This document shows positions 16,722 to 26,242 of a stretch of 64,000 bases of DNA, in pieces. The translations under genes and the position numbers were made by a program. Origin of the DNA: Candidatus Avimonas faecium (GTDB lineage Bacteria > Bacillota > Clostridia > Oscillospirales > Acutalibacteraceae); contig CAJFQI010000005.1 in the NCBI GenBank assembly GCA_904419005.1, positions 1 to 64,000 on the forward strand. The letters are read 5' to 3'. Each line of letters starts with the position of its first letter. The first letter of the stretch is position 1. The notes beneath the pieces were generated by a model. That model had not been told where the DNA came from. It saw only the letters and a program-made list of their open reading frames with translations, and did no database searches.

Positions 16722-18881
16722 GTGGAAAGAGGCATTTATTTTGACGGTTGGTATAAGAACAACCATTGTTATCATCCCAGCTTACCGTTCCGCAGCATGC
16801 AGATGGTGGAGGATCTGGAGAAATACGAGGCTACCATGCTGGTCTGGTCGGCGCTCGGTGGCGGCTCCATTTCCCTGCCTTACCTGGAAAACGAAGCCTT
16901 TGGCGAGGTGGATCCCCGCCTGCGCTTCTACGGCTTCATGAACGACAGCGAATTCATCGCCGAATGCAACAAGCGCGGCATCAAGGTCTTCGGCATCGTG
17001 TTTGAGGTGCAGGGCTGGGAGTTCCCGGTCGTGATCTCCGAAGACGGCAAATACATCAAGCAGCTCAACGTGCTGCGGGACAAGGACCAGCCGCACGACT
17101 GGTACGGCCTGCGGGAATTCTCCAACGGCAAGCACGACGGGCTGTTCCGCACCACCCTCAAGGATTTCTACCCCAACGGCATTATCAATAGCGACGGGGA
17201 GGTTGTCACCGACCTGTGGGAAGAGGTCGCCGCCCGCACCTATAAGGGCGAGCCGGTCCACGCCCGCTGGGTCGAGGTCGTCGGCCATTCCGAGACCTGC
17301 TACCAGACCTGCCGCAACAACCCCGTATGGCGGGATTACCTGAAAAAGATCATCCAGATCCAGATTGATGCGGGCGTGGCCGGCGTCCAGCTGGACGAGG
17401 CGGAGCTGCCCATCACCTCCCTGGGCGCGGGCGGCTGCTTCTGCAAGGATTGCCGCAAGCAGTTCACCGCTTACCTCAAGGAGCTCCGGGCGGCCGGCAA
17501 GCTGAGCAAGGAATACGACTACATTGACCTGGAGAATTTCGATTATAAGGATTTCATCAACGAAAACAACTACGAGTTCCCGAACGGCGCGCCCCTGTTC
17601 AAGGAGTATTACGACTTCCAGCAGCGCGCGGTCAAGAAGCACTTCATTGAGCTGGTGGACTTTGCCCGCGACTACGCCCGCAGGACCCAGAACCGCGAGA
17701 TTGAGGTATCGGCCAACTTCTTCAACCTGATGCCGGTGTATTACCCGATGGAGCAGACGGTCGACGTGCTCATCACCGAGATGAACAGCACCGTGTTCCG
17801 CCAGCCCCACTGGTACCGCTATGTCGCCGGCTTTTCGAACACCAAGCCGCTGGTTATCGCGGAGAACCCGTACGGCGGCGTCATCCCCGAGCTGCTTGAG
17901 ATGCTCGACAAGGGCAAGGGCTACGACCTGTACCGCCTGCTGCTGCTGGAAGCCGCGACCTACGGGTGCAACATGTCCGTCCCCTACGGCGGCTGGATGG
18001 GCAACACCATCAAGGACGCCTTCTACCCGCCCCGCGACGTGACCGAGCAGGTGCAGAAATTCCTGAAAAACTACGAGTACCTGTATTCCAAGGCCAGCGG
18101 TGCGAATACCATGGTCATGTACAGCTACCCGAGCTACTACTGGCGCGAGGTCACCAAGGACTACAGCGGCGATGTGCTTAAGAAGAAGGACAGCATCCTC
18201 TTCTACACCCCGACCGATATTGCGGACGAAAACACCAGCCGCCTGCCCTTCTGGGAGGTCGTCAAGGAGCTGTCCGACCAGCAGGTGCTGTACGATGTGA
18301 AAATGTTCGGGGACGACGAGCTGCGGGTGGAGAATATTTCTCTCCAAGATATTGATCAATATGACTTGATTGTTGTCCCGGATTGTGATATCCTGACGGT
18401 GAACCAGACGCAAGTGCTGACCGAATTTGTCGAAGCGGGTAAACGGTTACTCATCTTCGGCCGCGCCGGCGAGAACGTCCCCGGATGGCTGGACGCCATC
18501 AAGGGCCGGGAAAACGTTTACATGGTTGAAAACCCGGAAAGCAAGCGCGAAGCGCTCGAGTGCTTCCGCGCCGGCTTCAAAAAGGCTCACGACGACCTGT
18601 GGCAGCTGCGGGTGGACAACGCCGACGTCGGCGTCCATATGCAGGTGGCGGACAAGTGCCGTTCGGTGCATCTCATCAGCTACAAGTACGACGAGGACAC
18701 CGACCGCATCGCCCCGATCCCGGAGCTCAACCTTTCGGTCAAGGTCCCGGCGGAGATCACCGGCGTGATCATGCACACGATTGACGGTTCCGAAGTGAAA
18801 CATACCGTGGAGAAGGACGGCGACTTCCTGAAGGTCAAAATCCAGGATATGCCGCTGTACCTGGCCGTGGAACTCTGCTGA
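16722..18881 (+). CDS. Putative GH42-like glycoside hydrolase with GATase-like trimerisation domain
   Basis: 719 residues from a GTG start (GGAGGAG 6 bp upstream). There is no signal peptide. The N-terminal part (about 1-440) looks like an (alpha/beta)8 barrel; GVQLDEAELP near residue 223 offers acidic candidates for catalysis. A Rossmann-like domain follows (DLIVVPDCDILTVNQTQVL near residue 550), as in the beta-galactosidase trimerisation domain, then a C-terminal beta-domain. Overall this fits a GH42-related enzyme, but I could not confirm the canonical catalytic pair. An AT-richer patch (about 18330-18460) and two LacI-operator-like sequences lie inside the 3' part of the gene. Confidence 0.6.
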   Translation: MERGIYFDGWYKNNHCYHPSLPFRSMQMVEDLEKYEATMLVWSALGGGSISLPYLENEAFGEVDPRLRFYGFMNDSEFIAECNKRGIKVFGIVFEVQGWEFPVVISEDGKYIKQLNVLRDKDQPHDWYGLREFSNGKHDGLFRTTLKDFYPNGIINSDGEVVTDLWEEVAARTYKGEPVHARWVEVVGHSETCYQTCRNNPVWRDYLKKIIQIQIDAGVAGVQLDEAELPITSLGAGGCFCKDCRKQFTAYLKELRAAGKLSKEYDYIDLENFDYKDFINENNYEFPNGAPLFKEYYDFQQRAVKKHFIELVDFARDYARRTQNREIEVSANFFNLMPVYYPMEQTVDVLITEMNSTVFRQPHWYRYVAGFSNTKPLVIAENPYGGVIPELLEMLDKGKGYDLYRLLLLEAATYGCNMSVPYGGWMGNTIKDAFYPPRDVTEQVQKFLKNYEYLYSKASGANTMVMYSYPSYYWREVTKDYSGDVLKKKDSILFYTPTDIADENTSRLPFWEVVKELSDQQVLYDVKMFGDDELRVENISLQDIDQYDLIVVPDCDILTVNQTQVLTEFVEAGKRLLIFGRAGENVPGWLDAIKGRENVYMVENPESKREALECFRAGFKKAHDDLWQLRVDNADVGVHMQVADKCRSVHLISYKYDEDTDRIAPIPELNLSVKVPAEITGVIMHTIDGSEVKHTVEKDGDFLKVKIQDMPLYLAVELC
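18366..18394 (+). promoter_or_regulatory. Possible intragenic promoter
   Basis: TTGATT (18366-18371) and TATCCT (18389-18394) are 17 bp apart, inside an AT-rich patch of an otherwise GC-rich gene. Two operator-like palindromes follow within 130 bp. It could drive the GH106-like gene at 19139. Confidence 0.3.
18439..18450. promoter_or_regulatory. Intragenic LacI-type operator
   Basis: GTAAACGGTTAC matches the island operator with one change, inside codons of the glycosidase gene. Confidence 0.4.
18510..18521. promoter_or_regulatory. Second intragenic LacI-type operator
   Basis: GAAAACGTTTAC is identical to the site at 2779-2790. It starts 71 bp, close to seven helical turns, after the site at 18439. 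Confidence 0.4.
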
Positions 18882-18995
18882 GATCCCGCATCCGGCGCCC
18901 CTGGCTGGGCGCCGCAGCGGGGCGCAGGGCCCGGTACGGATGTCAAGGGGCCCCCGGCGCTCCCCGGAGGCTAAGGACAAGGGAATCAAAGGCAT

Positions 18996-19027
18996 CATCC
19001 CATGCCGGGGGAACCCGGCATGGGATG
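18996..19027 (+). other. Perfect intercistronic hairpin
   Basis: CATCCCATGCCGGG pairs perfectly with CCCGGCATGGGATG across a 4-nt GGAA loop. No T-run follows, so it is more likely an mRNA-stabilising stem than a terminator. Confidence 0.5.
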
Positions 19028-19138
19028 GCGCACGCTTATCTGCGGGAGGGGCCTCCGGCCCTGGGCCTGCGGCCCCTGTTCTCCCTGCGGCCGGCGTAAG
19101 CGCCGGCATCCTATACCATAATAAAAGGATGTGACCGT

Positions 19139-22100
19139 ATGGACTACAACAAACTGACCGATGGCGAAGCGCTGTCCGTTGAAAAGTTCAAAAACCCGTC
19201 CCCCGAATTCGGCATCATGCCGTTCTGGTTCTGGAACGGGGAGATGAGCTACGACGAGATGGAGTACCAGCTCCGTGAGCTGCACGACAAGGGGATCCCG
19301 GGCATCCACATCCACGCCCGCTTCGGGATCAACGACTACTGCCCCTATATGGGCGAGGACTGGCTGGACCGGGTGGAGTTCACCATCCGCAAGGCGCAGG
19401 AGCTCGGGATGCAGGTGTGGATCTACGACGAGTACAACTGGCCGAGCGGCACCTGCAACAAGGAAGTCATGAAGCGCGACCCCGACCTGACCGAAGTGTA
19501 CCTGGAGATGGTCGACAACTATATCCCCGGCCAGTACTTCATGTTCATGGAGGGCACCGACTCCCGGTACAACGACCTGGAGGAAAGCGAGCCGATCTAC
19601 GCCTGCGCCATGAAGATTGAGGACATGGAGAATCAGAAGTTTGAGTACATCGACCTGATGCCCACCCTGTCCTTTGACAAGGTCATCTCCTGGGAGGCCC
19701 CCAAGGGCCCCTGGAAGCTGTGCTACTTCATTGAGCGCAAGGCCAGCTGGTACTGCGACGTGCTGAACCCGGAGGCCACCGAGAAGTTCCTGGAATACAC
19801 CCACGAGCGGTATAAACAGCGGATTGGAGCCTCCTTCAGCAAGGACGTCAAGGGCTTCTTTACCGACGAGCCGGCCATGCTCTACTTTGAATCCGCCGGC
19901 CAGAATAAGATCCTGCCCTGGTCCAAGCAGATGTTCAAGATCTTCAAGGAGTACAACGGGTACGACCTCCGCAAGCACCTGCCCAAGCTGTTCTTTGACC
20001 TGGGCGGCGACACCGAGCAGGTCCGCTACGACTTCTGGAGCTGCCTGTCCAAGCAGTACGAGAAGGCGTACTACAAGCAGATCGCCGACTGGTGCGAGAA
20101 GAACGACACCAAGTTCACCGGCCACCTGCTGTACGAGGAATCCCTGCGCCAGCATGCCCGCACCGGCGGCAACCTGTTCCATATGCTCCGGCACATGGAT
20201 ATGACCGGCGTTGACCACCTGTATCCCCGCATCGGCACCCGCGAGATGCCCAACGAGCATGTCGCGCTCAAGATCGCGAGCTCTGCCGCCCACCAGAACG
20301 GCAGCGTCCGCCTGATCTGCGAATCAATGGGCGGCTCCTATTGGGACTGCACCATGGAGCGCATGAAGTGGATCGCCGACTGGGAGTATATCCTGGGCGT
20401 CAATATTTTCACCCCCCACGGCTTCCATTATTCGATTGAGGGCGAGCGCAAGCGTGACTGGCCGCCGTCCCAGTTCTACCATCACACCTGGTGGAAGCAG
20501 TATAAGCTGTTCAACGACTACATGACCCGCCTGGGCTACCTGGTCACCAGCGGCTACCATGTGGCCAAGGTCGCCATCCTCTACCCGATGAACAGCATCT
20601 GGGCCAACTATATGCCCCAGACCCCGACCAAGATCAGCGACACCATTGAGAACGACTGGAACTACATGACCGACCGCCTGCTGCGGCTGCATATCGACTT
20701 CGACTACATTGACGAGGACGTGCTGCTCGACTGCACGATTGAGGACGGCAAGCTCTGCATCAAGGACGAGAAGTACGAGATGCTGATGCTGCCCCCGGTC
20801 ACCCATATCAAGGCGTCGACCATGGATGTGCTTGAGAAGTTCTACGCCGCGGGCGGCAAGGTCGGCGGCGACGCCCTCCTGCCGTACAAGACGGTTGAAG
20901 GGGACGCGGGCGACCTCTGCGGCCGGATGGAGAAGCTGTTCGGCGCGAACCCGGTGGCCCTGCGCGACGCGTTCCTGGCCAAGGACGAAAAGGGGCAGGA
21001 GCTGCTGGTCAGCGAGAATGAAAACGGCGGCAAGGCCGTGTTCGTCACCGGCCAGGGCTTTAACGCCAACGACGGGCTGGAGATGCTGCAGAAGACCATG
21101 CTTACCTGCGTCACCCCCGAGATCCGGATTGACAACGACGAGGTGTTCTACCTCCACCGCGTCAAGGATGGGCAGGACTTCTTCTTCCTGAGCAACCCGG
21201 TCGCCCAGGGCGCGGAAATCACCGTCACCCTGAAGGGCGAGGTCCAGCCCCAGCTGTGGAACCTTGAGAACGGCGAGATCAGCGACGTGCTGGTTTACAC
21301 CGTGGAAAACGGCGAAACCACCTTTAAGCTGACCATGCAGCCCTATGGTTCCCACATGGTGAGCTTCACCTCCGGCCCGGCCGCCGTCCACGCGGTCGCC
21401 TCCGACCTGACGCTGACCGAGGCCGGCGATACCTTCAAGGGCTATGCCCGCCTCGAAAAGGACGGCAAGGTCGTCCTGTCGAACGGCAAGACCTTAGACG
21501 TCAAGGCGCAGAAGCCGCTGCCGGAGCTCCGCTTTGCGGATACCTGGAGCTTTGCGGTCAACGCCCCCAACGCGCTGCTGACCGACCGGTGGAAGATGCG
21601 CATTGACGACGGCACCCCGGTTGATGTGGCCGCGCTCGGCGCGCCGGACTACGACTTCACCGGCTGGTTTGACATGCGCATGGGCGCGTGGGAGCTCCAG
21701 CTTCCCGAGGAGCGGGACGAAGCGGTGTACCCGGTCGACCTGTGGTACGTCACCCACTTTGAGGCGGAGTACCTGCCCGACGACCTGCGCCTGATGATTG
21801 ACGGCTTCAAGGGCCTGGGCTACGAGCTGTACATCAACGGCAAGAGGATGACCGAGACCCCGGTGCGCAGCTTTATTGACGCGGAGATCAAGGAAGTGCC
21901 GCTCAAGGGCTACGCGGTCGAAGGCGTGAACACCGTCGTGGTCAAGCTGACCGTCCACAAGAAGTCGGACGGCATGATCGACCTGCTCAAGATCATCGGC
22001 GACTTCGGCGTCAAGGAGCAGGACGGCAGGGAGATCATCGCCGCCCCGGTGCGCACGGTCAAGACCGGCGACTGGGTGCCGCAGGGCCTGCCCTATTTCT

Positions 22101-22402
22101 CCGGCACCGGCTCCTACACCCAGACCATCGACGTGCCGGCGGAGTACATCGGCAAGCGCCTGGTCGCGCGGGCCAGCCTGGGCACCGACGTGCTTGAAGT
22201 GCTGGTTAACGGCAAGATGGTCGGCACCTGCCTGTGGAACCCCTATGAGCTCGACATCTCCGACTACGTTGTTGAGGGCAAGAACGAGATCACCTTCAAC
22301 GTGGTCAACACCGTGATGAACCTGCTGGAGGGCACCCGCAACAAGTCCGGCCTGTTTGACGCGGCGATCGCGGCCTACGACCGGTACGAGCTCAAGGCTT
22401 AA
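19139..22402 (+). CDS. GH106-like glycoside hydrolase (alpha-L-rhamnosidase family)
   Basis: 1087 residues. The N-terminal catalytic region carries the pattern I associate with GH106: MPFWFWNGEM (27-36), GIHIHARFG (55-63), WIYDEYNWPSG (94-104) and FFTDEPAM near 240. Mid and C-terminal parts are beta-rich modules, the last resembling a galactose-binding-like domain (TQTIDVPAEYIGKRLVARAS). GH106 members remove alpha-L-rhamnose, but relatives with unknown specificity exist. It has no signal peptide and is presumably cytoplasmic. AAAGGATGTGA precedes the ATG. It follows the GH42-like gene and shares its regulatory context. Confidence 0.75.
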   Translation: MDYNKLTDGEALSVEKFKNPSPEFGIMPFWFWNGEMSYDEMEYQLRELHDKGIPGIHIHARFGINDYCPYMGEDWLDRVEFTIRKAQELGMQVWIYDEYNWPSGTCNKEVMKRDPDLTEVYLEMVDNYIPGQYFMFMEGTDSRYNDLEESEPIYACAMKIEDMENQKFEYIDLMPTLSFDKVISWEAPKGPWKLCYFIERKASWYCDVLNPEATEKFLEYTHERYKQRIGASFSKDVKGFFTDEPAMLYFESAGQNKILPWSKQMFKIFKEYNGYDLRKHLPKLFFDLGGDTEQVRYDFWSCLSKQYEKAYYKQIADWCEKNDTKFTGHLLYEESLRQHARTGGNLFHMLRHMDMTGVDHLYPRIGTREMPNEHVALKIASSAAHQNGSVRLICESMGGSYWDCTMERMKWIADWEYILGVNIFTPHGFHYSIEGERKRDWPPSQFYHHTWWKQYKLFNDYMTRLGYLVTSGYHVAKVAILYPMNSIWANYMPQTPTKISDTIENDWNYMTDRLLRLHIDFDYIDEDVLLDCTIEDGKLCIKDEKYEMLMLPPVTHIKASTMDVLEKFYAAGGKVGGDALLPYKTVEGDAGDLCGRMEKLFGANPVALRDAFLAKDEKGQELLVSENENGGKAVFVTGQGFNANDGLEMLQKTMLTCVTPEIRIDNDEVFYLHRVKDGQDFFFLSNPVAQGAEITVTLKGEVQPQLWNLENGEISDVLVYTVENGETTFKLTMQPYGSHMVSFTSGPAAVHAVASDLTLTEAGDTFKGYARLEKDGKVVLSNGKTLDVKAQKPLPELRFADTWSFAVNAPNALLTDRWKMRIDDGTPVDVAALGAPDYDFTGWFDMRMGAWELQLPEERDEAVYPVDLWYVTHFEAEYLPDDLRLMIDGFKGLGYELYINGKRMTETPVRSFIDAEIKEVPLKGYAVEGVNTVVVKLTVHKKSDGMIDLLKIIGDFGVKEQDGREIIAAPVRTVKTGDWVPQGLPYFSGTGSYTQTIDVPAEYIGKRLVARASLGTDVLEVLVNGKMVGTCLWNPYELDISDYVVEGKNEITFNVVNTVMNLLEGTRNKSGLFDAAIAAYDRYELKA

Positions 22403-22461
22403 CCTGTGCGCGGCTGTCCCCGCGGCGGGTTGGGCGGAGCGACATACGAACATTGACCTAC

Positions 22462-22500
22462 GATACAGCGAGGCTCGGGATTTCCGGACCTCGCTGTATC
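22462..22500. other. 12-bp inverted repeat before the YczE-like gene
   Basis: GATACAGCGAGG and CCTCGCTGTATC are perfect complements across a 15-nt loop. No T-run follows on either strand. It could be an RNA stem or a dyad operator. Confidence 0.45.
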
Positions 22501-22554
22501 TGGGTAAAATCCAGAGTACCTTTTATGCTTTTGAGGAAGGGCTGGCGGAAAGCA

Positions 22555-23202
22555 ATGCGGAAATATTCGGCAAAAGAGTGGGCGCAGCATCTGACGGTGC
22601 TGTTTTTCGGCGTGGTCATCATCGCGCTGGGGGTGGCGATTTTCCTGCTGACCGACTTCGGCATGGACCCGTTTACCATGCTGGTCAACGGCGTGCACAA
22701 GACCATCCCGGCCATTTCGAACGGCCTGGCCCATTTCCTGATCAACCTGGTGCTGCTGGTCATTATCTTCTTTACCGCGCGGCGGTATATCTTTATCGGC
22801 ACGGTGGTGGCCTGGGCCTTTACCGGGCTGTTCGTTGATATCTGGAGCGCCCTGCTCGCCCCCTTCATCAGCGCCGAGCTGCCGATGGTGGTCCGGGTGC
22901 TGCTGCTGGTCGCCGGCACCGTGATTATGGGCGCGGGGGTGAGCCTGTTCACCCAGCCCCGGATGGGGGCGGGCCCCAACGACCTGGTGTCGATCATCCT
23001 GAGCGAGAGGCTGGCCTTCCCCATCCGCTGGACCCGGATGGGGGTGGACGCCTTCTGGCTGGTGACCGGGATGCTGCTCGGCTCCAAGCTGGGGCTGGGC
23101 ACGGTGGTTGGGCTGCTGCTGACCGGGCCCTCCATCCAGGTGTTCAACGCGATTTTTGCCAAGACCCCGCTGGCTGTCAAGCCGGCTACGGAAAACCCTT
23201 AG
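22555..23202 (+). CDS. YczE/YitT-like integral membrane protein
   Basis: 215 residues from the ATG at 22555. An upstream in-frame extension to 22453 would run through the hairpin and has no ribosome binding site. About five to six membrane helices are visible. The pattern GVAIFLLTDFGMDPFTMLVNG and the repeated FTQPRMGAGPNDLVSI match the YczE/YitT family, whose transport role is not established. It may export or import a small product of the pathway; this is a guess from context. Confidence 0.7.
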   Translation: MRKYSAKEWAQHLTVLFFGVVIIALGVAIFLLTDFGMDPFTMLVNGVHKTIPAISNGLAHFLINLVLLVIIFFTARRYIFIGTVVAWAFTGLFVDIWSALLAPFISAELPMVVRVLLLVAGTVIMGAGVSLFTQPRMGAGPNDLVSIILSERLAFPIRWTRMGVDAFWLVTGMLLGSKLGLGTVVGLLLTGPSIQVFNAIFAKTPLAVKPATENP

Positions 23203-23234
23203 ATACCAAATCCAAGGAAGGGAGCAAGAAACGT

Positions 23235-23732
23235 ATGGATATTTCTCTGAAACTCAAGAAGGTCACCGACCCCTCCTTTGCGGAGTATGGGCAGGTCGTC
23301 ATCCCCCGCGCCGGCACCCCCGATTCCTCCGGCCCCGACCACAACTGGTGGGACGCGCTGGCGGTCGTCGGCCTGGGGGACGCCTCCTTCGGCGTGGTGG
23401 AGGCCATCAACACCGGCGAGTACCGCCAGGGCTCACTTGAGCAGCACAAGCACACTAAGGAAATCGTCATCCCGGTCGAAAAGGACGTTTTCCTGGTCGT
23501 GGCCAAGCCCGACGCGTTTGAGGGCGCGCCGGATGCGTCCAAGTTCGCGGCCTTTTATGCGCCGGCCGGCGCCGTCGTTATCCTGAACGAGGGCGTGTGG
23601 CACAAGGCGCCCATGACCCTCTCTGACCGCGCGGCCTGCCTGGTGCTGTACAAGGCGGGCACCGGGGCAAACGACAAAGTTGTGCTCGACATGGCGGAAC
23701 AGGGGCTGGAAATCCGGGTCGCCGCTCTGTAG
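23235..23732 (+). CDS. AllA-like cupin (ureidoglycolate lyase family fold)
   Basis: 165 residues, the normal size for the family. A cupin fold is suggested by LEQHKHTKEIVIPVEKD and by GVWHKAPM near residue 120, which resembles the GxWHxxP signature of ureidoglycolate lyase. AAGGAAGGGAG precedes the ATG. No allantoin genes are nearby, so a role in purine breakdown is unlikely. In this operon, between a membrane protein and a nucleoside hydrolase, it may act on a sugar acid or lactone-like intermediate. Confidence 0.65.
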   Translation: MDISLKLKKVTDPSFAEYGQVVIPRAGTPDSSGPDHNWWDALAVVGLGDASFGVVEAINTGEYRQGSLEQHKHTKEIVIPVEKDVFLVVAKPDAFEGAPDASKFAAFYAPAGAVVILNEGVWHKAPMTLSDRAACLVLYKAGTGANDKVVLDMAEQGLEIRVAAL

Positions 23733-23801
23733 GCGCCCACGGCTTCCGGCCGCTGGAAAAGCACACGAGGGCGCCAAAGGCCGCCCAAAGGAGGAACCGC
23801 A

Positions 23802-24686
23802 TTGGAAAACGGGAAAAAGCCAATAAATATCCTGATTGACACCGATATCGGCGGGGACATTGACGACGCCCTGGCCCTGGCCCTGGCGCTGAATTCCCCG
23901 GAGCTCAACATCGTGGGGATCACCACCAATTACCTGTCCAACGCCTGGCGCACCCAGCTGACCCGGGAGATGCTCGCGGTGTTCGGGCGGGAGGATATCG
24001 ACGTGGCCATGGGGGCGGAAAAGCCCCTGATCGGCTGGTGGGACGACAACCACGCCCTCCCGGAGCGGCCGGTCAGCCTCTCCAAGGACGGCCGGGAGCT
24101 GCCCTGCGCCTGCGACTACATTGTGCAGAAGGCGGAGGAGACGGAGGGCCTCACCATCGTGGCCATCGGCCCGATGACCAGCGTGGGGCTGGCGTTCGCC
24201 AAGGCGCCCCACATCGCCTCCCGTGTCAAGGTGGTGCTGATGGGCGGGCAGGCCAACAAGGCCTTCCCCGAGTGGAATATCCAATGCGACCCGGAGGCCG
24301 CGTCGATCGTGTTCCGTTCGGGCGCGCCGATTACCATGGTCGGGCTGGACGTCACCAACCGCTGCACCTTTACCAAAGAGGATATCGCCGTCATCCAGGC
24401 GGCGGATAACCCCCGCGCCCGGCATCTGTCGGGGATGCTTGATACCTTTTTGGAAAAATTCGGCTTTCTGCCGGTCCTGCACGACCCACTGGCCCTGTCG
24501 TCCCTGCTGTGGGACGACCTGATGACCTTTGAGGACAAGCTCATCCGGGTGGAAACCGGCGGTGCCTTTACCCGCGGGGTGACGGTGGACGCGAGCTGGG
24601 GCAACCAGGAGCGCAACGCCCGCGTAGCCGTGGATGTCAAGCCGGAGGAGTTCAAATGTCGGCTGCTGGAACGGCTGACAAGATAA
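23802..24686 (+). CDS. Nucleoside hydrolase-like protein (IUNH family)
   Basis: 294 residues from a TTG start, with AAAGGAGG 7 bp upstream. The calcium-binding signature appears as DTDIGGDIDDALAL (residues 13-26), close to the family DxDxGxDDA. Further family features are an AIGPMTSVGLAF-type segment and GNQERNARVAVDVKPEEF near the C-terminus. Such enzymes cleave N-ribosidic bonds. Within a glycoside operon it may act on an N-glycoside other than a common nucleoside. Confidence 0.82.
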   Translation: MENGKKPINILIDTDIGGDIDDALALALALNSPELNIVGITTNYLSNAWRTQLTREMLAVFGREDIDVAMGAEKPLIGWWDDNHALPERPVSLSKDGRELPCACDYIVQKAEETEGLTIVAIGPMTSVGLAFAKAPHIASRVKVVLMGGQANKAFPEWNIQCDPEAASIVFRSGAPITMVGLDVTNRCTFTKEDIAVIQAADNPRARHLSGMLDTFLEKFGFLPVLHDPLALSSLLWDDLMTFEDKLIRVETGGAFTRGVTVDASWGNQERNARVAVDVKPEEFKCRLLERLTR

Positions 24687-24720
24687 CCACATCACCCCTT
24701 GTTGGGAAAGGACGGATAGT

Positions 24721-26127
24721 ATGAAAAAAATGGCACTCATCGGCGGCGGCAGCGTGCGCACCTACTACTTTGTGGAATCCCTGATCAAATTCCACGAGAA
24801 GCTGGGGATCGGCTCGCTGTACATCATGGACAACGACGCGGAGAAGCTGCGCATCTTCGGCGGCATGGGCAAGTACCTGGTGCAGAAGGCGGACAGCCGG
24901 CTTGAGGTCGTGCTGACCGAGGACTTTACCGAGGCGGTGACTGGCGCCGACTACGTTGTGACCACCCTGCGCGTCGGCCAGGACGAGGCCCGCTGCCACG
25001 ACGAGCGGATCGCCCTCAGCCTGGGGCTGATCGGGCAGGAGACCACCGGCGCCGGCGGCTACTCCTACGCCACCCGCACCATCCCCACCATCCTGGAATA
25101 CATGCGCATCATCAAGGAAAAGAGCAACAACGCCACCGTCTTCAACTTTACCAACCCCTCCGGCCTGGTGACCCAGGCGATCGTGGACGCCGGGTACGAC
25201 AACGTCATCGGCATCTGCGACAACGCGACCGGCATCAAGATCGACCTGTCCAACGCCCTGAAGATCAACGCCAGCGAGATGGTAGTCAAGGTGTACGGCC
25301 TCAACCACCTCTCCTGGGCCAACTGCGTGGATATCGGCGGCGTGGACGTGCTGCCCCGCCTGATGGCCAACGACGATTTCGTCCGCGGCTTCCACCAGTT
25401 CGACTATTTTGACCGCGACCTGGTCCGCCACCTGGGCGAGATCCCGAACGGCTACCTTTATTATTATTATCACCGCGAGCGGGCGCTCAAGAACCTGCTG
25501 GACGCCCCGATGTCCCGCGGCGAAAGCATCAAGGCCATCAACGACAAGATGATGGCCGAGCTGCGCAAGGTCGACCTTGATACCGAGATGGAGCGGGCGA
25601 TCGCGATCTACCACCACTACATGCACGAGCGCGAGGGCAGCTATATGAGCATTGAGCTGGGCAGCGACCACCAGCACTTCGCGCCCCCGGACGCCGACAA
25701 GCTGGGCATCCGCGAGCTGCTGGGCAACCGCCCCTTCAACGAGGTGTACGAGGGCTATGCCGGTGTGGTGTTCAACTACATTGACAGCGTCAACAACAAC
25801 AAGGGCATCGACCTGGCGGTCAGCGTGGCCAACCGCGGCGCGGTCGAAGGGCTGGCCGACGACGACGTGGTGGAGGTCACCTGCACCATTGACAAGGACG
25901 GCGCCCACCCGATGTCCTTCCGCAGCCTGCCGGAGAGCAACATGCTCCTGGTCCATACCATCAAGCGGTACGAGAAGCTGACCGTGGAGGCGGTCAAGCA
26001 GAAGTCCAAGGAGCTGGCGGTCGAGGCCCTGACCATCCACCCGCTGGTCAGCTCTTACTCGCTGGCCAAGGAGCTGGTCAACCGGTACTGCGAGCTCAAC
26101 AAGCCCTATACCGGCGAGTGGAAATAA
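24721..26127 (+). CDS. GH4 NAD-dependent glycosidase, 6-phospho-beta-glucosidase-like
   Basis: 468 residues. The N-terminal NAD site reads ALIGGGSVRT. Family features are NFTNPSGLVTQA, GICDNA with the metal-ligand Cys, GLNHLSW with the metal-ligand His, and PNGYLYYYYHRE, which is typical of the 6-phospho-beta-glucosidase branch. GH4 enzymes use NAD+ and a divalent metal and cleave by redox elimination. GAAAGGA precedes the ATG. It is oddly placed, because ABC import yields unphosphorylated sugars; the PfkB kinase encoded next might supply the phosphate, or this enzyme may accept free glycosides. Confidence 0.88.
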   Translation: MKKMALIGGGSVRTYYFVESLIKFHEKLGIGSLYIMDNDAEKLRIFGGMGKYLVQKADSRLEVVLTEDFTEAVTGADYVVTTLRVGQDEARCHDERIALSLGLIGQETTGAGGYSYATRTIPTILEYMRIIKEKSNNATVFNFTNPSGLVTQAIVDAGYDNVIGICDNATGIKIDLSNALKINASEMVVKVYGLNHLSWANCVDIGGVDVLPRLMANDDFVRGFHQFDYFDRDLVRHLGEIPNGYLYYYYHRERALKNLLDAPMSRGESIKAINDKMMAELRKVDLDTEMERAIAIYHHYMHEREGSYMSIELGSDHQHFAPPDADKLGIRELLGNRPFNEVYEGYAGVVFNYIDSVNNNKGIDLAVSVANRGAVEGLADDDVVEVTCTIDKDGAHPMSFRSLPESNMLLVHTIKRYEKLTVEAVKQKSKELAVEALTIHPLVSSYSLAKELVNRYCELNKPYTGEWK

Positions 26128-26139
26128 CCCTCGCCGCTT

Positions 26140-26190
26140 GGCGGCAGAGCGGCGCCCCCGGCGCATAAGGCAGGGGGCGCTCCCGCCGCC
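26140..26190 (+). other. Large GC-rich intercistronic hairpin
   Basis: Stretches around GGCGGCAGAGC and GGCGCCCCC pair with GGGGGCGCTCCCGCCGCC after a short loop. No T-run follows, so it is read as an mRNA structure between the GH4 and kinase genes. Confidence 0.4.
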
Positions 26191-26242
26191 CGTATGGGCC
26201 CGAGACCGCGCCTCCCGGGCGGAGGCAGAAAGGCGGAACGAT

